Both the position numbers and the translations under genes were made by a program. DNA of 64,000 bases, taken from Humulus lupulus. Its lineage: Eukaryota; Streptophyta; Magnoliopsida; Rosales; Cannabaceae. Positions within the stretch are counted from its first letter, which is position 1, and each line of letters opens with the position of its first letter. Where the stretch lies: contig NC_084796.1 in assembly GCF_963169125.1 (NCBI RefSeq), positions 213,221,948 through 213,285,947 of the forward strand. Reading direction: 5' to 3'. The notes beneath the pieces are model-generated. The model was not told where the DNA came from. It did no database searches and saw only the letters and a list, made by a program, of their open reading frames with translations. Below are positions 32,158-45,410 of the stretch, piece after piece.

Positions 32158-34770
32158 TGTAACGCCCTAAACTCCAGGGACCGTTACGGTGTGCCTTGTA
32201 AACAGTGCTATACTCGCTAATTGAGTCATTTGGCCAAAATCGTGTAACTAAGTATGATTAGCAGTTTAGGAATTAAAATTTTTGGTTAAGATGTAACGTT
32301 TCATTAGAACGTTTACTGTATACATTGAAATCCCAAAAATATAATTTAAAGGTCTATTACAAGAAAATATTTACAACAAGTCGATCTAAGTGGAAAAACA
32401 GGGTTTAACCCTAGTTCTTCTTGAAACCTCGGCCATGGTGGTCGAGCAGCTGCATATGTACACATCGTCACCTAAGCTCTCCAACTCAAGGATGGTCCAG
32501 CTTTCTTTTTCCTTTACCTGCACCACATAGCACCCGTGAGTCGAAGCCCAGCAAGAAAACTCAATAAGCTCATGACCAGTAATAACATGTCATCAAATCA
32601 TAAGGCACACAACTAGCAAATATAGCCCTAGTCAAGCAGGCAAACAAATCCACGTAATGATGGGTATCCAGGATAAGTTATCCTGCCCTCCTAAGTGGAT
32701 GACTATCAAGTCAATCTCAATCAGATAAGTGATTTAACACTGGTGGTTTTGGTAACCATACCGGGCTGATAGCCCTAAATAAAAGAGTGGCAGTGGTACC
32801 AGTCACTAAGGTAGGTTCCGTTCCCTTTATAAATAAGTGATCCTTTCACTAGCTTAAACAGGATAGGTGCATGATGATTAATCATCAACATAACCTTCCT
32901 CATGACCACAGAGTCATAAACATGGGGTACTACTTCCTAGCCATGTGACAAACTGTCACCTAGGCCTTTGGCCCTAGCTCTGAGTAACTAGTCTTAGACT
33001 AGACAAGCGCTTATAATTTTCATCGACCTTTAGGTCGGTCCAGCATTAATACCCCATATGAGTCATTCAACGCTGACATCGATTAGATCTAATCTTCATT
33101 CGGCCCTGCGTCCTCGAAGCTTATGCAATTTCTGACTCTCAGGTCAGTAATACGCGACCAGTGCCGATCCTGAACAGTTGGTGCCACACACACAAGCAAA
33201 CAATGCTACCAAACATATGTCATGTGTCAAATATCTGAATATAGGGCATTCGGCATGCTTACTTAACAACTGCTAGCATAATTAGGACCATGCATAATCA
33301 CAGAGGCTCAAGCTCTGAACAATCTCATATTCAATATTCATAGCATGCCCTAATCACATGTTTCTTGTGCAGCACATGCATCACATTTAATCACTTGACA
33401 TGCCTCAACAATAACCATGCATGTCACATTTAAGCATCCAACATGCATCAAGAATAACCATGCATGTCATATATACACAGGGTGTAGTTTTCTTACCTTT
33501 GGTCCAAGCATAGGTTACCAATAAATGAGCCACAAGCACGATCCTAATTCCAAGCCTGTGATGATAACCTAGTCACAACCACAAATGGTGATCCAATAAG
33601 TTCAAGTTCTTAAACCAATCCCAGAACCAAGACCTAGCCTCCAAGACATCAAACCCCACCAATCCGGGTGGTAGGAATGATCCCAAGGCCTAAAACCATG
33701 TTCCCGAGGTCAAAACGCTCAAACGGGCTCAACACCCAACCTGAGCCGCGACCCTAACACCTTGAGTCGCGGTCCTCAGCCATCCCAGGAACAAGGGCTG
33801 TGGCGTCCACTAACCAGTGCCGCGGTGCCCAGCACAGGCCACAAGCCTACACTAGCTTCTTCGAACTAGGGCTGCGACCCCCTACCCAGAACCATCCATA
33901 ACCCCGATTTTAACCTTTTAAAACCTTTAAAAAACATACCTAAACACCTCCAATTCCAAAAATCAAAGTTCCCAAACATCCCCATGATCCAAAACCCATA
34001 AAACCCAAGCTTCAAATCTAACAAAAACTCATCAAAACACAAAGTCCAATTCAAGCTTAAAAAACTTTAAAAACTTAAAACTTGAATTACCTCCAATTGA
34101 GTTGTTTTCATCTAAATCCTTCGGCTAATAAGCTTCTAATCTTTCCTAGGATCACTATGCCTCGATCCTCGCTTAAATCTGAGTCCTAGATTTCAAGTTA
34201 CCTTTGAAAGTACGATCGGGAGACGAAAAAGGAACTTAGAGGGAGAGAGAACGTACAGAACGTTCTTTTATTCTTTTTAAAAGGTTACTTCAAGCTTAAG
34301 TAGGCTCAACCAAATCCTAATGCTCGAGGTCCCGAAAACACTCCCGGGGACAAAATAGTCAAAACCTCCAGAATTTTCCCTCATCTTACTAACTTCCAAT
34401 TTATCACCAAATATTAATTCTCATTACCCAATAACCCGGTAATGCTCTAAATACCCCTTGACTCACTCTGAGTCAAGAATAAATCCTGTTGTGACTTTCC
34501 CACTAGCTTACCTCATAGGATCGTCTTGTGCTGAGTAACCCTAGCATAACCATACAATAATAAAGCACCACACACATATCACATATATGCTAAATATGCC
34601 CGAAATGGCCAAAATATGAAAATCACCCAATTACTCATAAATGGGTTCACATGCATATTTAATACACCTAAACATGCTTATTATCATTTAATAACACAGC
34701 AAATCAATTATGGCCCTCCTGGCCTCCTAATCACGGTCCTAAACCTTATTAGGAAATTTAGGGCATTACA
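32158..34770 (-). mobile_element. 3' LTR of nested gypsy element
   Basis: TGTAACGCCC to GGGCATTACA, 2,613 bp. On the minus strand it is preceded by the purine tract AAGGAGGGGATAGT (inverse of about 34771-34784). A dyad-box region with CCGCGACC / GTCGCGG motifs lies at about 33745-33880. Confidence 0.93.
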
Positions 34771-36778
34771 ACTATCCCCTCCTTATAGAAATTTCATCCT
34801 CGAAATTTATCTAAATAGCCCGGAATAAGAATCCGAACAACTAATTTCAGTTTCCAGGTCGTTCCCTCGACCTCACTGATTCTGTAACATACCTCAACCC
34901 AAGGCATAACTTTGTTCCTCAGAACCTTATTCTTTCTATTTCATATCTGGACTAGTTGTTCTTTACATGATAACTTGGCCTCAATTCCCCGATTCTCATA
35001 ACTCAACTCATGAGTTTCCTTCAACCCATGTCCTTAGCATGGAAATACATAACACACTGGGTACAACTGACAGTGCTAAAGATAATGTTGATCCAAAGTC
35101 AACCTAACCAATCTTATCCATGACTCAACTATTATACTACTCTAGGGCTCAACTTGCCCTTAACTCGTCACCCCTTTCCATGATTATACTTTTTAAGGAA
35201 GATATGATCTTCTACCTGGAACTCTATGTTCCAGCTTTCCAATTCAACAAAAATTTTCCATTTACTTTGAGAAGTGAGCAACCAAGCTTCAATCTCTAAT
35301 AATCTCAATAGTCCCCTGAATCACCTCAGGATCCAAATATATATTAACTCATTTATCTTATAAGATGTTCTTCCAATAATAATTGGATAACTCTCTCTCT
35401 CTGATTTACCATCAGTCTGATAGTAATAAACTGTACTGAATTCCATCTATATACTCATCGCCTTCTTAACCCTTCCAAAACCTGGAAGTCGCAATAGAGT
35501 CTTCATCTGATAAGATAAATCTTGAGTTTCATGAAGGCGCACTATTTCTTTCTCACATAGAGATCTGAATACTGATCAACTATATAATTTACTCTCACTG
35601 AAAGAAGTGAACTCACTTGGAAAAACTGGTCCACAATGACCCAATGCCAATTCACGTTGACCCACTAACTTGGGCAATCCCACTGCGAAACCCATCGCGA
35701 TGCTCTCTTATTTCCATTATAAAATACTCAAAGGCTACCATGGCCTCACCGATTTCTGACACTCTGATCTGACCTGCTATCAGACTAAGAACTTACCACG
35801 CATTCCATTACATCCCTCTCCATCTCAGGCCACCACTATAAAGCTTTCATATCTTGTTTTATTTCCATAATGCCTGAATGAAGAGAATAGAAGAATAGCA
35901 TGAGATTCATCCAGAATCTCCCAATTAATCTCAGTGTCCATCGGATTCCAAATCCGACCCTATGCTACAATAAATTCATATCTGACACTGTACAACTCTT
36001 AGCTAATCCAGCTAAGACTTTCCATTCAATCTTTCTTATCTGTGGTTCACTTAGTCATCTTTCCTTTTTATCCTTTCCGAAATGATAATCTCAAACATAA
36101 AACTAGCCACCTGGCCCCGAAATTCTACTCTAGTTCTGGTCAGATCCTTTAACCAAAATATTGCTTAGGCAATTACTTTTCTCTGTCACTGAGATGTCAT
36201 AATGACCCACTAACTGAATCTGATTTGCAAGAAGACTCAGAATTCTTTCCCAAGTAACCTTTACCACCTAAGGACACTCCTACCCCTAAGGCGTTCCTTA
36301 ACCTTGGCAAATCTCCACAGAGAAAATACCACAATACCATCGTCCAAGACGATCACAAATCCCTATTCAAATAATTCTTTGAATGCTCTGTTCATCTGTT
36401 TCATAAACACTTGGCATTAAAAAAATTCCCAAGACATACTCAGCACTCCCAGTGCCCTTATCTGATACAAACACAGTCCTTTGTATAACTTCCTCTCCGA
36501 TCTCTAACTGGTCCTAGCCAGATCCAAGATCACCTTGCAGAATTCCATCTTACTCAATAATTGAACCTTTAATTCTTACAACTCCGCTGAGCCATTCAAT
36601 AGAGCGCCTTAAACCTGATTCCATCCCTGGCACTAACCCAATCACCATTCTATCTTTTCATATAAAAGAAACCCTGGAAAGTCCCCTGGAAACTCATCTA
36701 GAAATTCACAGACTAATCCAGTATGTCCTGATCCTACTGACACAATTTAAGTGGTATCCACCACACTAGCAAAGAGTT
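34771..36778 (-). pseudogene. heavily degraded pol of nested gypsy element
   Basis: No long open frame remains. Scattered minus-strand motifs can be read, for example an integrase core trace 'GFAVGLPK' followed by 'LVGQ' near 35700-35660, matching 'DFVVGLPKTVGQ' of the other units with the catalytic aspartate changed. Placement between the polypurine tract and the protease fits pol. Many stops and indels. Confidence 0.7.
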
Positions 36779-37009
36779 CTATACACCTTCCTGCAATAAG
36801 ATTCTAGCTCTCAATACAGATACCCTAAGCATACAGAACCATGTGCAGTGCCAACTATCACAAGGCTTTCCACTCTCAAGCCCAAGAGTTACTATACTTT
36901 CCTTACCATTTAGCATTGCCCCATAATTACTTAACCAATCCAAATTCACAATCATACCGAGCCAGTCATAACCAGCTTTACCAAAACCACTGATGAGTCC
37001 TTTTATCAT
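36779..37009 (-). pseudogene. protease region of nested gypsy element (relic)
   Basis: The minus-strand frame has 'YDWLGMIVNLDWLSNYGAML', equivalent to 'DFDMILGMDWLVKYGATI' of units 2 and 3, and 'SIVTLGLESGKP'. The active-site DSGA segment further upstream is damaged. Stops bound the open stretch. Confidence 0.8.
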
Positions 37010-37149
37010 AACCTAACTCATCTCTTAAGTCACCAATACGGTATTGCCTTCCCATCACAACATAATCATGTGATTTGCATAAAAATTCTATGCTTCTCTA
37101 TATGCAACAAATAAAGAAACAACATGGGATCAAAACCAGTCAGCATAAC

Positions 37150-38280
37150 TCAAAACTCAGAACTAGAAAACTGACTTGTCACCCCTGAGGAACTAGTCTC
37201 AATCTCAAATTCCGACTGCATCGGAATGAACACTCGAGTTGGGGTCGAGCTGTCCATCCCCTTTTGCTCATCCTTCCTTCGCATTGGGCAATCCTTCTTA
37301 TGATGTCCAAACATATTACATGAGAAACATGCCCTTGCTCGGCATTCTCCTAGATGATGCCTGTTACACCGATCACATACTGGATATGTCTTTCGGCTTT
37401 CCTTTTTACTTGCTCCAATAAGTGGAGGTACCACTATCTGAGCTCCGTGCTTTCCAGCACTCTGCTGCCCAATCTGATGTCCTATGCTCTCAACAGCAAG
37501 AGCCTTCCCTATCACCTCAGCATAGGTAGAGACTTCATGCACTAGGGCAACTTTAATGCCCTGAACTATTCTAGGATTCAACCCCTGAATAAACCTTTCC
37601 TTCTGAGCTACATCTGTGGGTACCATGTCAAAAGCAAACTTGGCCAACCCATCAAATCTGTTAACATACTCAGCTATAGTTGCATCACCCTGAACGAGAT
37701 TCAGAAACTCATTCATCTTAGCAGTCTTGGCTACATCACAATAATACTTCTCATCAAACAACTGCCTGAATTCTTTCTAGTCCATCACAACTGTGTCTCG
37801 TGTCTGGGATACTACCTCCCACCACATCCGGGCATCATCCCGCAGTACACATGTAGCACAGATCACCCTATCGTGACCCACCAGCCCCATACAGTCAAGA
37901 ATGGAACTGATCATGCCCATCCATTGCTAAACTCTAAATGGATCTAGGTCTCCCTCGAAGACTGGAGGGTAATACTCCTGGAATCTTTCACAGAGAAATT
38001 CCCATCTGTTCTCAACCCTAGGCTGAGCTAAAGCTGATGCCACTCCTGGCATAACCAAGGAAGAAGTGCTCCCCAACAGATTTCGCTGTTGCTTCAGGCA
38101 CCTGATCTCTTCCTCATGCCTCTGCAATCTTAATTGCAAATCTGTGAATATCTACTGAAAATTCATAGGAGAAGATGAAGAACTGATACCCTGGCTATAA
38201 TTCCCAGCCTCTACATAACCACCACCAGGCCTTATATCTGCCTTGGCTATAAACCTGCTGATCGAATTTGCAGTCAATAA
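37150..38280 (-). pseudogene. gag of nested gypsy element
   Basis: Minus-strand gag in two main open parts. The first (38139 to about 37927) has the coiled N-terminal segment 'QLRLQRHEEEIRCLKQQRN' and 'RWEFLCERFQEYYPPVFEGD'. The second (37761-37150) has 'FDEKYYCDVAKTAKMNEF', 'VQGDATIAEYVNRFDGLAKF', 'RFIQGLNPRIVQGI' and an intact CX2CX4HX4C zinc knuckle ('CFSCNMFGHHKKDC'). Stops separate them. It is the best preserved gag in the window. Confidence 0.9.
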
Positions 38281-38728
38281 CCTGACCCATTAATCATGAT
38301 GAGCATATCAAGAACTTTCCCCACGGGAACAATCTTACCACACCACATTCATAAACCACTTGCAGTGCCATAAACATGCCCATGGCATTCATACATTAAT
38401 CATAATCCCTGCTCTTCCAACATTCACACCATGCCTCCAACTCCAGCATGCAAATATTAAAGTTATATATTCATGGAGCAGGTAATCATATAATCACATC
38501 CACATATATATATATATATATTCATGGAGCATATAATCATATAGTCAAGAGCCAAGCTCTATCAGAATCTCATGCTCCCTAATACAATGTGCAGGTAAAG
38601 CATTTACATTCTATTTAAGCAGTTAAGCACACAACTACAGAAATAGTTACCATTCCCTGAGTGAAGCTATCTTCAGTGACGAGTATACATGCCCAGCTTG
38701 TCTTCAGGAACCATAAACCTTGGCTCGC
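38281..38728. other. leader of nested gypsy element
   Basis: Untranslated region between primer site and gag on the minus strand. It includes an (AT)n run near 38505-38520. No gene. Confidence 0.7.
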
Positions 38729-38741
38729 TTTGATACCAAGT
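38729..38741 (-). other. primer-binding site of nested gypsy element
   Basis: Minus strand ACTTGGTATCAAAGCG directly inside the 5' LTR, close to the initiator tRNA-Met complement TGGTATCAGAGC with one substitution. Confidence 0.85.
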
Positions 38742-41373
38742 TGTAACGCATTAAACTCCAGGGATCGTTACGGTGTGCCTTGTAAATAGTGCTAAACTCG
38801 CTAATCGAGTCATTTGGCCAAAATCGTGTAACTAAGTATGATTAGTGGTTTAGGGATTAAAAATTTAGGTTAAGATGTAACGTTTCATTAGAACGTTTCC
38901 TGTATACATTGAGATCCCAAAAATATAATTTTATGGTCTATTACAAGAAAATATTTACAACCAGTCGATCTAATCGGAAAAACAAGGTTTAACACTAGTT
39001 CCTCTTCAAACCTCGGGCATGGTGGTCGAGCAGCTACATATGTACACATCGTCACCTAAGATCTCCAAATGAAGGATGGTTCAGCTTTCTTTTGCCTTTA
39101 CCTGCACCACATAGCACCCGTGAGCAGGAGCCCAGCAAGAAAACTCAATATTCTCATGACCAGTAATAACATGTCATCAAATCATAAGGCACACACCTAG
39201 CAAATATAGCCCTAGTCAAGCAGGCAAACAAATCCACGTAATGATGGGTATCCAAGATAAGGAATCCTGCCCTCCTGAGTGGATGACAATCCAGTCAATC
39301 TCAATCAGATAAGTGATTTAACACTGGTGGTTCCGGTAACCATACTAGGCTGATAGCCCTAAATAAAAGAGTGACAGTGGTACCAGTCACTAAGGTGGGT
39401 TCCGTTACCTTTATAAATAAGTGATCCTTTCACTAGCTTAAACATGATAGGTGCATGATTATTAGTCATCAACATAACCTTCCTCATGACCACAGAGTCA
39501 TAAACATGGGGTACTGCTCCCTAGCCATGTGACAAATTGTCACCTAGGCCTTTGGCCCTGGCTCTGAGTAACTAGTCTTAGACTAGACAAGCGCTTATCA
39601 TTTTCATCTACCTTCGAGTCAGTCCAGCATTAATACCCCATATGAGTCATTAAACGCTGATATCGATTAGATCTAATCTTCATTTGGCCCTGCGTCCTCG
39701 ACGCTTACGCCATTTCTGATTCTCAGGTCAGTAATACGCGACCAGTGCCGATCATGAATAGTTGGTGCCACACACACAAGCAAGCAATTCTACCAAACAT
39801 ATATCATATATCAAATATCTGAATATAGGTCATTCAACATGCTTACTTAACAACTGCTACCATAATTAGGACCATGCATAACCACAGAGGCTCAAGCTCT
39901 GAACAATCTCATATTCAATATTCATAGCATGCCCTAATCACATGTTTCTCGTGCAAAACATGTATCACATTTAATCCCTTGACATGCCTCAACAATAACC
40001 ATGCATGTCACATTTAAGCATCCAACATGCATCAAGAATAACCATGCATGTCATATATACACAGGGTGTAGTCTTCTTACCTTCGATCCAAGCATAGGTT
40101 ACCAATAAATGAGCCACAAGCACGATCCCGACTCCAAGCCTCTGATGATAACCTAGTCATAACCACAAATGATGATCCAATAAGTTCAAGTTCTAAAACC
40201 AATCCTGGAACCAAGACCTAGCCTCCAAGACATTAAACCCCATCAATCTGGGTAGTAGGAATGATCCTGAGGCCTAAAACCATGTTCCTGAGGTCAAAAC
40301 GCTCAAACGGGCTCAACACCCAACCTGAGTCGTGGCCCTAACACCTTGAGTCGCGGCCCCTAGCCATCCCAGGAGCAAGGGCCGTGGAGCCCACTAACCA
40401 ATGCTGTGACGCTCAGCATAGGCCACAAGCCTCCACCAGCTTCTTCGAACTAGGGCCACAGCGCCCAAGAACAGGGCTGCGGCCCCCCACCCAGAACCAG
40501 CCATAACCCCAATTTAACCTTTTAAAACCTCCCAAAAACATACCTAAGCACCTCCAAATCCAAAAATCAAAGTTCCCAAACATCCCCATGATCCAAAACC
40601 CATAAAACCCAAGCTTCAAATCTAACAAAAACTCATCAAAACACAAAGTCCAATTCAAGCTTAAAAACTTTAAAAACTTAAAACTTGAATTACCTCCAAT
40701 TGTGTTGTTTTTAACTAAATCCCCCGGCTAATAAGCTTCTCATCTTTCCTAGGATCGCTATTCTTCGATCCTCGCTTAAATCCGAGTCCTAGAACTCAAG
40801 TTACCTTCGAAAGTACGATCGGGAGACGAAAAGTGAACTTAGAGGGAGAGAGAATGCACAGAACGCTCTTTTATTCTTTTTAAAAGGTTACTCCAAGCTT
40901 AAGTAGCCTTAACCAAATCCTAACGCTCGGGGTCCCGAAAACACTCCCGGGGGCAAATTAGTCAAAACCTCTAGAATTTCCCCCTGGTCTTACTAACTCC
41001 CAATTTATCACCAAATATTAATTCCCATTACCCAATAACCCGGTAATGCTCTAAATACCCCTTGACTCACTCCGAGTCAAGAATAAATCCGTTGTGAATT
41101 TCCCACTAGCTTACCTCCTAGGATTGTCTTATGCTGAGTAACCCTTGCATAACCAAACAATAATAAAGCACCACACACATATCACATATATGCCAAATAT
41201 GCCCGAAATGGCCAAAATATGAAAATCACCCAATTACTCATAAATGGGTTCACATGCATATTTAATACACCTAAACATGCATATTATCATTTAATAACAC
41301 AGTAAATCAATTATGGCTCTCATGGCCTCCTAATCAAGGTCCTAGACCTTATTAGGAAATTTGGGGCATTACA
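38742..41373 (-). mobile_element. 5' LTR of nested gypsy element
   Basis: TGTAACGCAT to GGGCATTACA, 2,632 bp, colinear with 32158-34770. Dyad boxes (TGAGTCGTGGCC, TTGAGTCGCGGCC and later copies) lie at about 40325-40490. Confidence 0.93.
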
Positions 41374-41378
41374 AGTAT

Positions 41379-42275
41379 GCATATCTCTATGTGAGAGAGA
41401 TAGTTCACCTTTATTGGACTTCGAGGTATATCGTTTTTGATAGGGACCCTATTTTTCTTCCAAGTTTGGGGGAAGTTTACAGAAGGCAATGGGTACACAG
41501 CTGAAGTTCAATACAACTTATCATCCTCAGACCGATGGTCTGTCTGAGAGGACTATCCAGATGTTGCGAGCATGTGTATTGGACTTTGAGGGGTCTTGGA
41601 GTAAATATTTTCCTCTGATAGAGTTTTCCTATAATAACAGCTACCATTCGAGTATTAGAGTGGCATCTTATGAGATGTTGTATGCTAGGAAGTGCAGATC
41701 GCTCATTCACTAGGATGAGATGGGTGAGAGGAAATATTTGGGTCTTGAGGCAGTTCAAAGGACCACTGAGGTTATTGAAAAGATTAGAACTCGGATGCTC
41801 GCATCTTAGAGTAGGGAGAAGAGTTATTCAGACCCAAAGCGGAGGAACGTGGAGTTCCAAGTGGGAGACTATGTCTTCCTTAGGTTCTCACCACTGAGAG
41901 GGTTGAAGAGATTTGGGAGGAAGGGCAAGCTGAGCCCTAGGTTTGTTGGACCATTTGAGATTCTGGAGAGGATCAGTCAGGTGGCCTATAGGTTGCCTTA
42001 CCCCCTGCACTGTCTAGTGTGCACAAAGTATTTCATATTTCCATGCTGAGGAAATATGTATCAAATGGGACTCATGTATTGAGTTATGAGGATCAAACTG
42101 GAGGCGGATTTTTCCTATGAGGAGTAGCCAGTTCAGATTTTAAATAGGAAGGACAAGGTTCTGAGGAACAAGACTATACCTTTAGTTAAGGTATTATGGA
42201 GGAACAACAAGGTCGAGGAAGCGACCTGGGAGTTGGAGGCAGATATGCAGAATCATTATCCCGAGCTATCCAGGT
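41379..42275 (+). pseudogene. gypsy unit 1 integrase C-terminus and chromodomain
   Basis: Resumes exactly after the AGTAT duplication with 'AYLYVRE', then 'FNTTYHPQTDGLSERTIQML' including the catalytic E region, 'MLRACVLDFEGSW', and after frameshifts 'FQVGDYVFLRFSPLRGLKRF', '[17 protein letters not shown]'. The final frame gives the chromodomain-like 'IPLVKVLWRNNKVEEATWEL' and ends with TAA near 42275. Stops occur at about 41712, 41808 and 42048. Confidence 0.9.
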
Positions 42276-42301
42276 AAAATTTTGAGGATGAAATTTCAAT
42301 A

Positions 42302-42314
42302 AGGAGGAGATAGT
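42302..42314 (+). other. polypurine tract of gypsy unit 1
   Basis: AGGAGGAGATAGT directly before the LTR start TGTAACGTCC. Confidence 0.8.
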
Positions 42315-43394
42315 TGTAACGTCCGAAATTACCTAATAAGGCTTAGGGCCTTGATTAAGGGGCCAGGATGGAATTTTATGGAATTACGTGTTTATGAGTT
42401 ATATTTATGTGTAATTATTTGGTTATATGAGTTATATGATATTATGGCTAGATATGTATGTTTAGGTGTATTAAATATGCATGTGGGCCCGTTTCTTATT
42501 AGAAGAGAAATTTTCGTAATTTGGCCCGTTATGAGCATAATTGTATATATGTGATATATGTGAGAGACCAAATTATTATGTGGGTTTATTTGGGTTACTT
42601 GGCACGAGATGATCCTAGGGAGAAAGTTAGTGGGAAAGTCACAACAGGACTCAATACTAGACTAGGATCGAGTCAAGGGGTATTTTGGGTAACTAGTACG
42701 ATACCGGGTTATCGGGTAACAGGAATAGATATTTGAGGATATATTTGGAGTTAGCGAGATTGGAAGGGAATATCGGGGATTTTGACAATTTTCCCTCAGG
42801 GACGTTTTTGGTACCTCAAGCCTCGGGATTAGCTTAAGTTACTTAAGCCTTAAGAAAACAAACAAAACACAAAAAGCACTCTCTGTTGCCTCTCCACCAA
42901 CTGACTCTCTCTCTCTCTTAACTTTGTAAGGGGATTTCTTGAAAATTAAGGAGAATTGTTGGCTGAAAAGTAAGGAATTGAAGGCCCAGGTTAAGATTTG
43001 GGATTTGTTGTGGCTAGGAGATCATCATACACAGTAGAGGTAAAGTTGTAATCCCTGTTTTAGTTGAATTTTTTCATGTTTTCCTTGAGTATTGAGGTGT
43101 TCTTGAGCTTTGTATCTCAAGTGATAGATTGTGAGTTTTGATGGGTTTTTAATCAAGTTTTAGGTTGGATTTTGCTGCTTGTATTACGATGATATTGTTC
43201 TGAAGATTGAATTATAGTTCTAGGAATCATTTGGGATGATTTTGGTGGGTTTTTGGATGGAGAACAACAGAGAATTCCCAGTTCGTAGGGTCAGGTCGCG
43301 ACCCTGTTCTTGGGGCGCCGTGACATGTACGAACCCAGGGCTAGGCGGGGCTTCTATTTTAGGGGCCTTCTACGGCCCTATAGGGCAAGTCGCG
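42315..43394 (+). mobile_element. LTR A: 3' LTR of gypsy unit 1, truncated
   Basis: Starts TGTAACGTCCGAAATTACC, same subfamily as 28467. About 1.08 kb is present before LTR B starts abruptly at 43395. A (CT)n run lies at about 42905-42920. Dyad boxes GGTCGCGACC (about 43291) and a GGCGCCGTGAC partner occur, and the truncation falls in an AAGTCGCG box. No continuation of LTR A was found downstream. Confidence 0.85.
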
Positions 43395-44904
43395 TGTAAC
43401 GTCCCAAATTCCTTAATATGGTTTAGTGCCTGGGTTAGGAGGCCAAGAGGGAAATAACTAATTTAATGCATTATTATGTGATTATATGCATGATTATGTG
43501 TGTTGTATTATCATATGATTGGAATTGCATATATACGGGCCATTTCTTATAAGAAGGGCATTTTCGTAATTTTGGCTCGTTGAGGACATATTTGTATATT
43601 TATGCATATGTATGTGTTATATGGGTAAGACCACATTATTATGTGAATATGTTTGAGCTATTCGGCATGAGACGATCCTAGGAAACAAGTTAACAGTTTA
43701 GTCATAATGGGGTAAATTATTGGGCTCGGGGTGAGCCTAGGGATAATTTGGTGCTTAGTACATTACCGGGAATGAGCAAGTAATGGGAAATTATTTGATA
43801 ATTATTTTAGGATATTGGGAATGACGAGAATTGAGAGGCATTAATTATAATTAACGGGATAAGTAGAAATGACAAAATTTCCATTGGGTGGCTTTGAGGA
43901 AGTAGAATGGCCCTAGTGACATTTTAGTCATTTTAGGCCATTAGATATACTTAACCAAGGGTTGGCTGTAGAAGGAACCACAGTAAAAAAGGTACTCTCT
44001 CTCCTTCTCTCCCCACTACTCATTTTCTCTCTCTCGGATTGATTTTGGGGTGGAATTAAAGGATTCAAGTTTGAAGATTTAAGGCTTAAGGATTTAAGAG
44101 TGTGTTGATGTAACTGAAGGTGTTAATTCATAATTGAGGTAAAGATTCTAAGCTTAAACTTTAAGTTTTCCTTTGTTTTTATGTTGCTTATAATTGAGAG
44201 TTTTAAATTGTGAATTGGGTATTTGGAGGTGTTTTAGGTGTTATGAAGCTTAGGTTTTATTGCTAGATTGGTGGTTATATGGTTTTGCGGTTTGGTTTTG
44301 ATATTGGGTTTGTTTGGTTGTGTTTTTGGCTGAGTGTGACTTGAAGAAAATGCAGGGCAGCTTGGTTCATGGGGTCAAGTCGCGACCGTGTTCTTGGGCA
44401 CCGCGACTTGAGCGAACCCTAGAGCTTTCATTGGGCTTTGTCTGACAGGCGCCCCGTGACCCTAAAGGGCAAGTCGTGGCGCGCCCTTGGCACCCAGACA
44501 GGGGGGCTATCTGTCTTGGAGGCATGCCGCAACCCTTGGGGGCAGGTCTCGGCCCGCCTGTCTTTTTATTGCCCTGGCTTGGTTTTACTTGGTTTTAAGA
44601 GCGGGTTTTCATATCTTAAGGCTCGAGATAAAATCTGCTACTCGTTTAGGTAGAATTTGAGGTCTCGGGGGCTAGGACTTGGTTCGAGAACCTTTTATTA
44701 CTTATTTTATTGATGGGATTTCATATTTGGTTATGACTATGTTACCGCTATGGGCCCAAGGACAGGATCGTTCTTAACTTATTTTACGCTCGAGCCTGAG
44801 GTAAGAAAATTGCACCCATTATGTGACATACGTTATTATTTTTGAAGCATGTTGAGTGCTCTATATCTGGATATTTTTTGCATTATGAATGCTTGATTGG
44901 ATTG

Positions 44905-45070
44905 GTTATTTGAGCAGCTCATTGACTTATCAGTAAAAAACAGCAATAGTGCTAAGTGCTGGTCGTGAAGCTGTGACTTATCTGTCAGGATCGGCAATAG
45001 TACTAAGTGCTGGTTGTATGGTATTGACTTATGAGGAAAGAGCGACAATAGCGTATTGAACGTTGGTCGA
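44905..45070. repeat. tandem repeat in LTR B, ~65 bp x ~3
   Basis: Copies share TTGACTTAT, GCAATAGTGCTAAGTGCTGG-like text and GGTCG; the third copy is diverged. Confidence 0.75.
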
Positions 45071-45186
45071 TACAATTATAACTAATCAGCAGGTGCATTA
45101 TATGCTCGTCCGACCTGATGGTCGAAGAAAACTAAAGCGCTTGGCTAGTATATGGCTAGTTATTCAGAGCCAGGGCTAACAGGCCC

Positions 45187-45410
45187 AGGTGACTTGATGG
45201 TCACATGGCTTAGGGCATAGGTCCCTAGGATGACTTAACAGTCATCAACTCAGGGCATATAACCCCACGATGACTTAATAGTCATCTATTTAGGGTGCAG
45301 GATCCTAGAATTACTTAACAGTCATCTAATTAGGGCACAAGACTCCAAAATGACTCAACAATCATCATTTGATTAGGGCTGCGAGCCCCAGAATGTTTTC
45401 ATGATCATTT
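45187..45410. repeat. tandem repeat in LTR B with internal dyad, ~46 bp x ~5
   Basis: Each copy carries GATGACTTAACAGTCATC or a variant (a near-perfect dyad) followed by TTAGGGC-type sequence and a CCC. Five copies with 10-25% divergence by eye. Confidence 0.8.

Larger units (their letters stand above)
32158..41373 (-). mobile_element. structurally complete Ty3/gypsy element, nested in unit 1
   Basis: A 9.2-kb minus-strand element with two LTRs (32158-34770 and 38742-41373), a polypurine tract just inside the low-coordinate LTR, a primer site just inside the high-coordinate LTR, and flanking AGTAT duplications. Gag, protease and a battered pol are visible between them. Hand comparison of the first about 280 bases of the two LTRs shows roughly 20-25 differences, so the insertion is old. 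It split the integrase of unit 1, which resumes at 41379. Confidence 0.95.

Noticed and set aside
45187..45410. CRISPR-like array of palindromic repeats
   Set aside because: Plant nuclear context, diverged repeats without unique spacers of constant length, and position inside an LTR.
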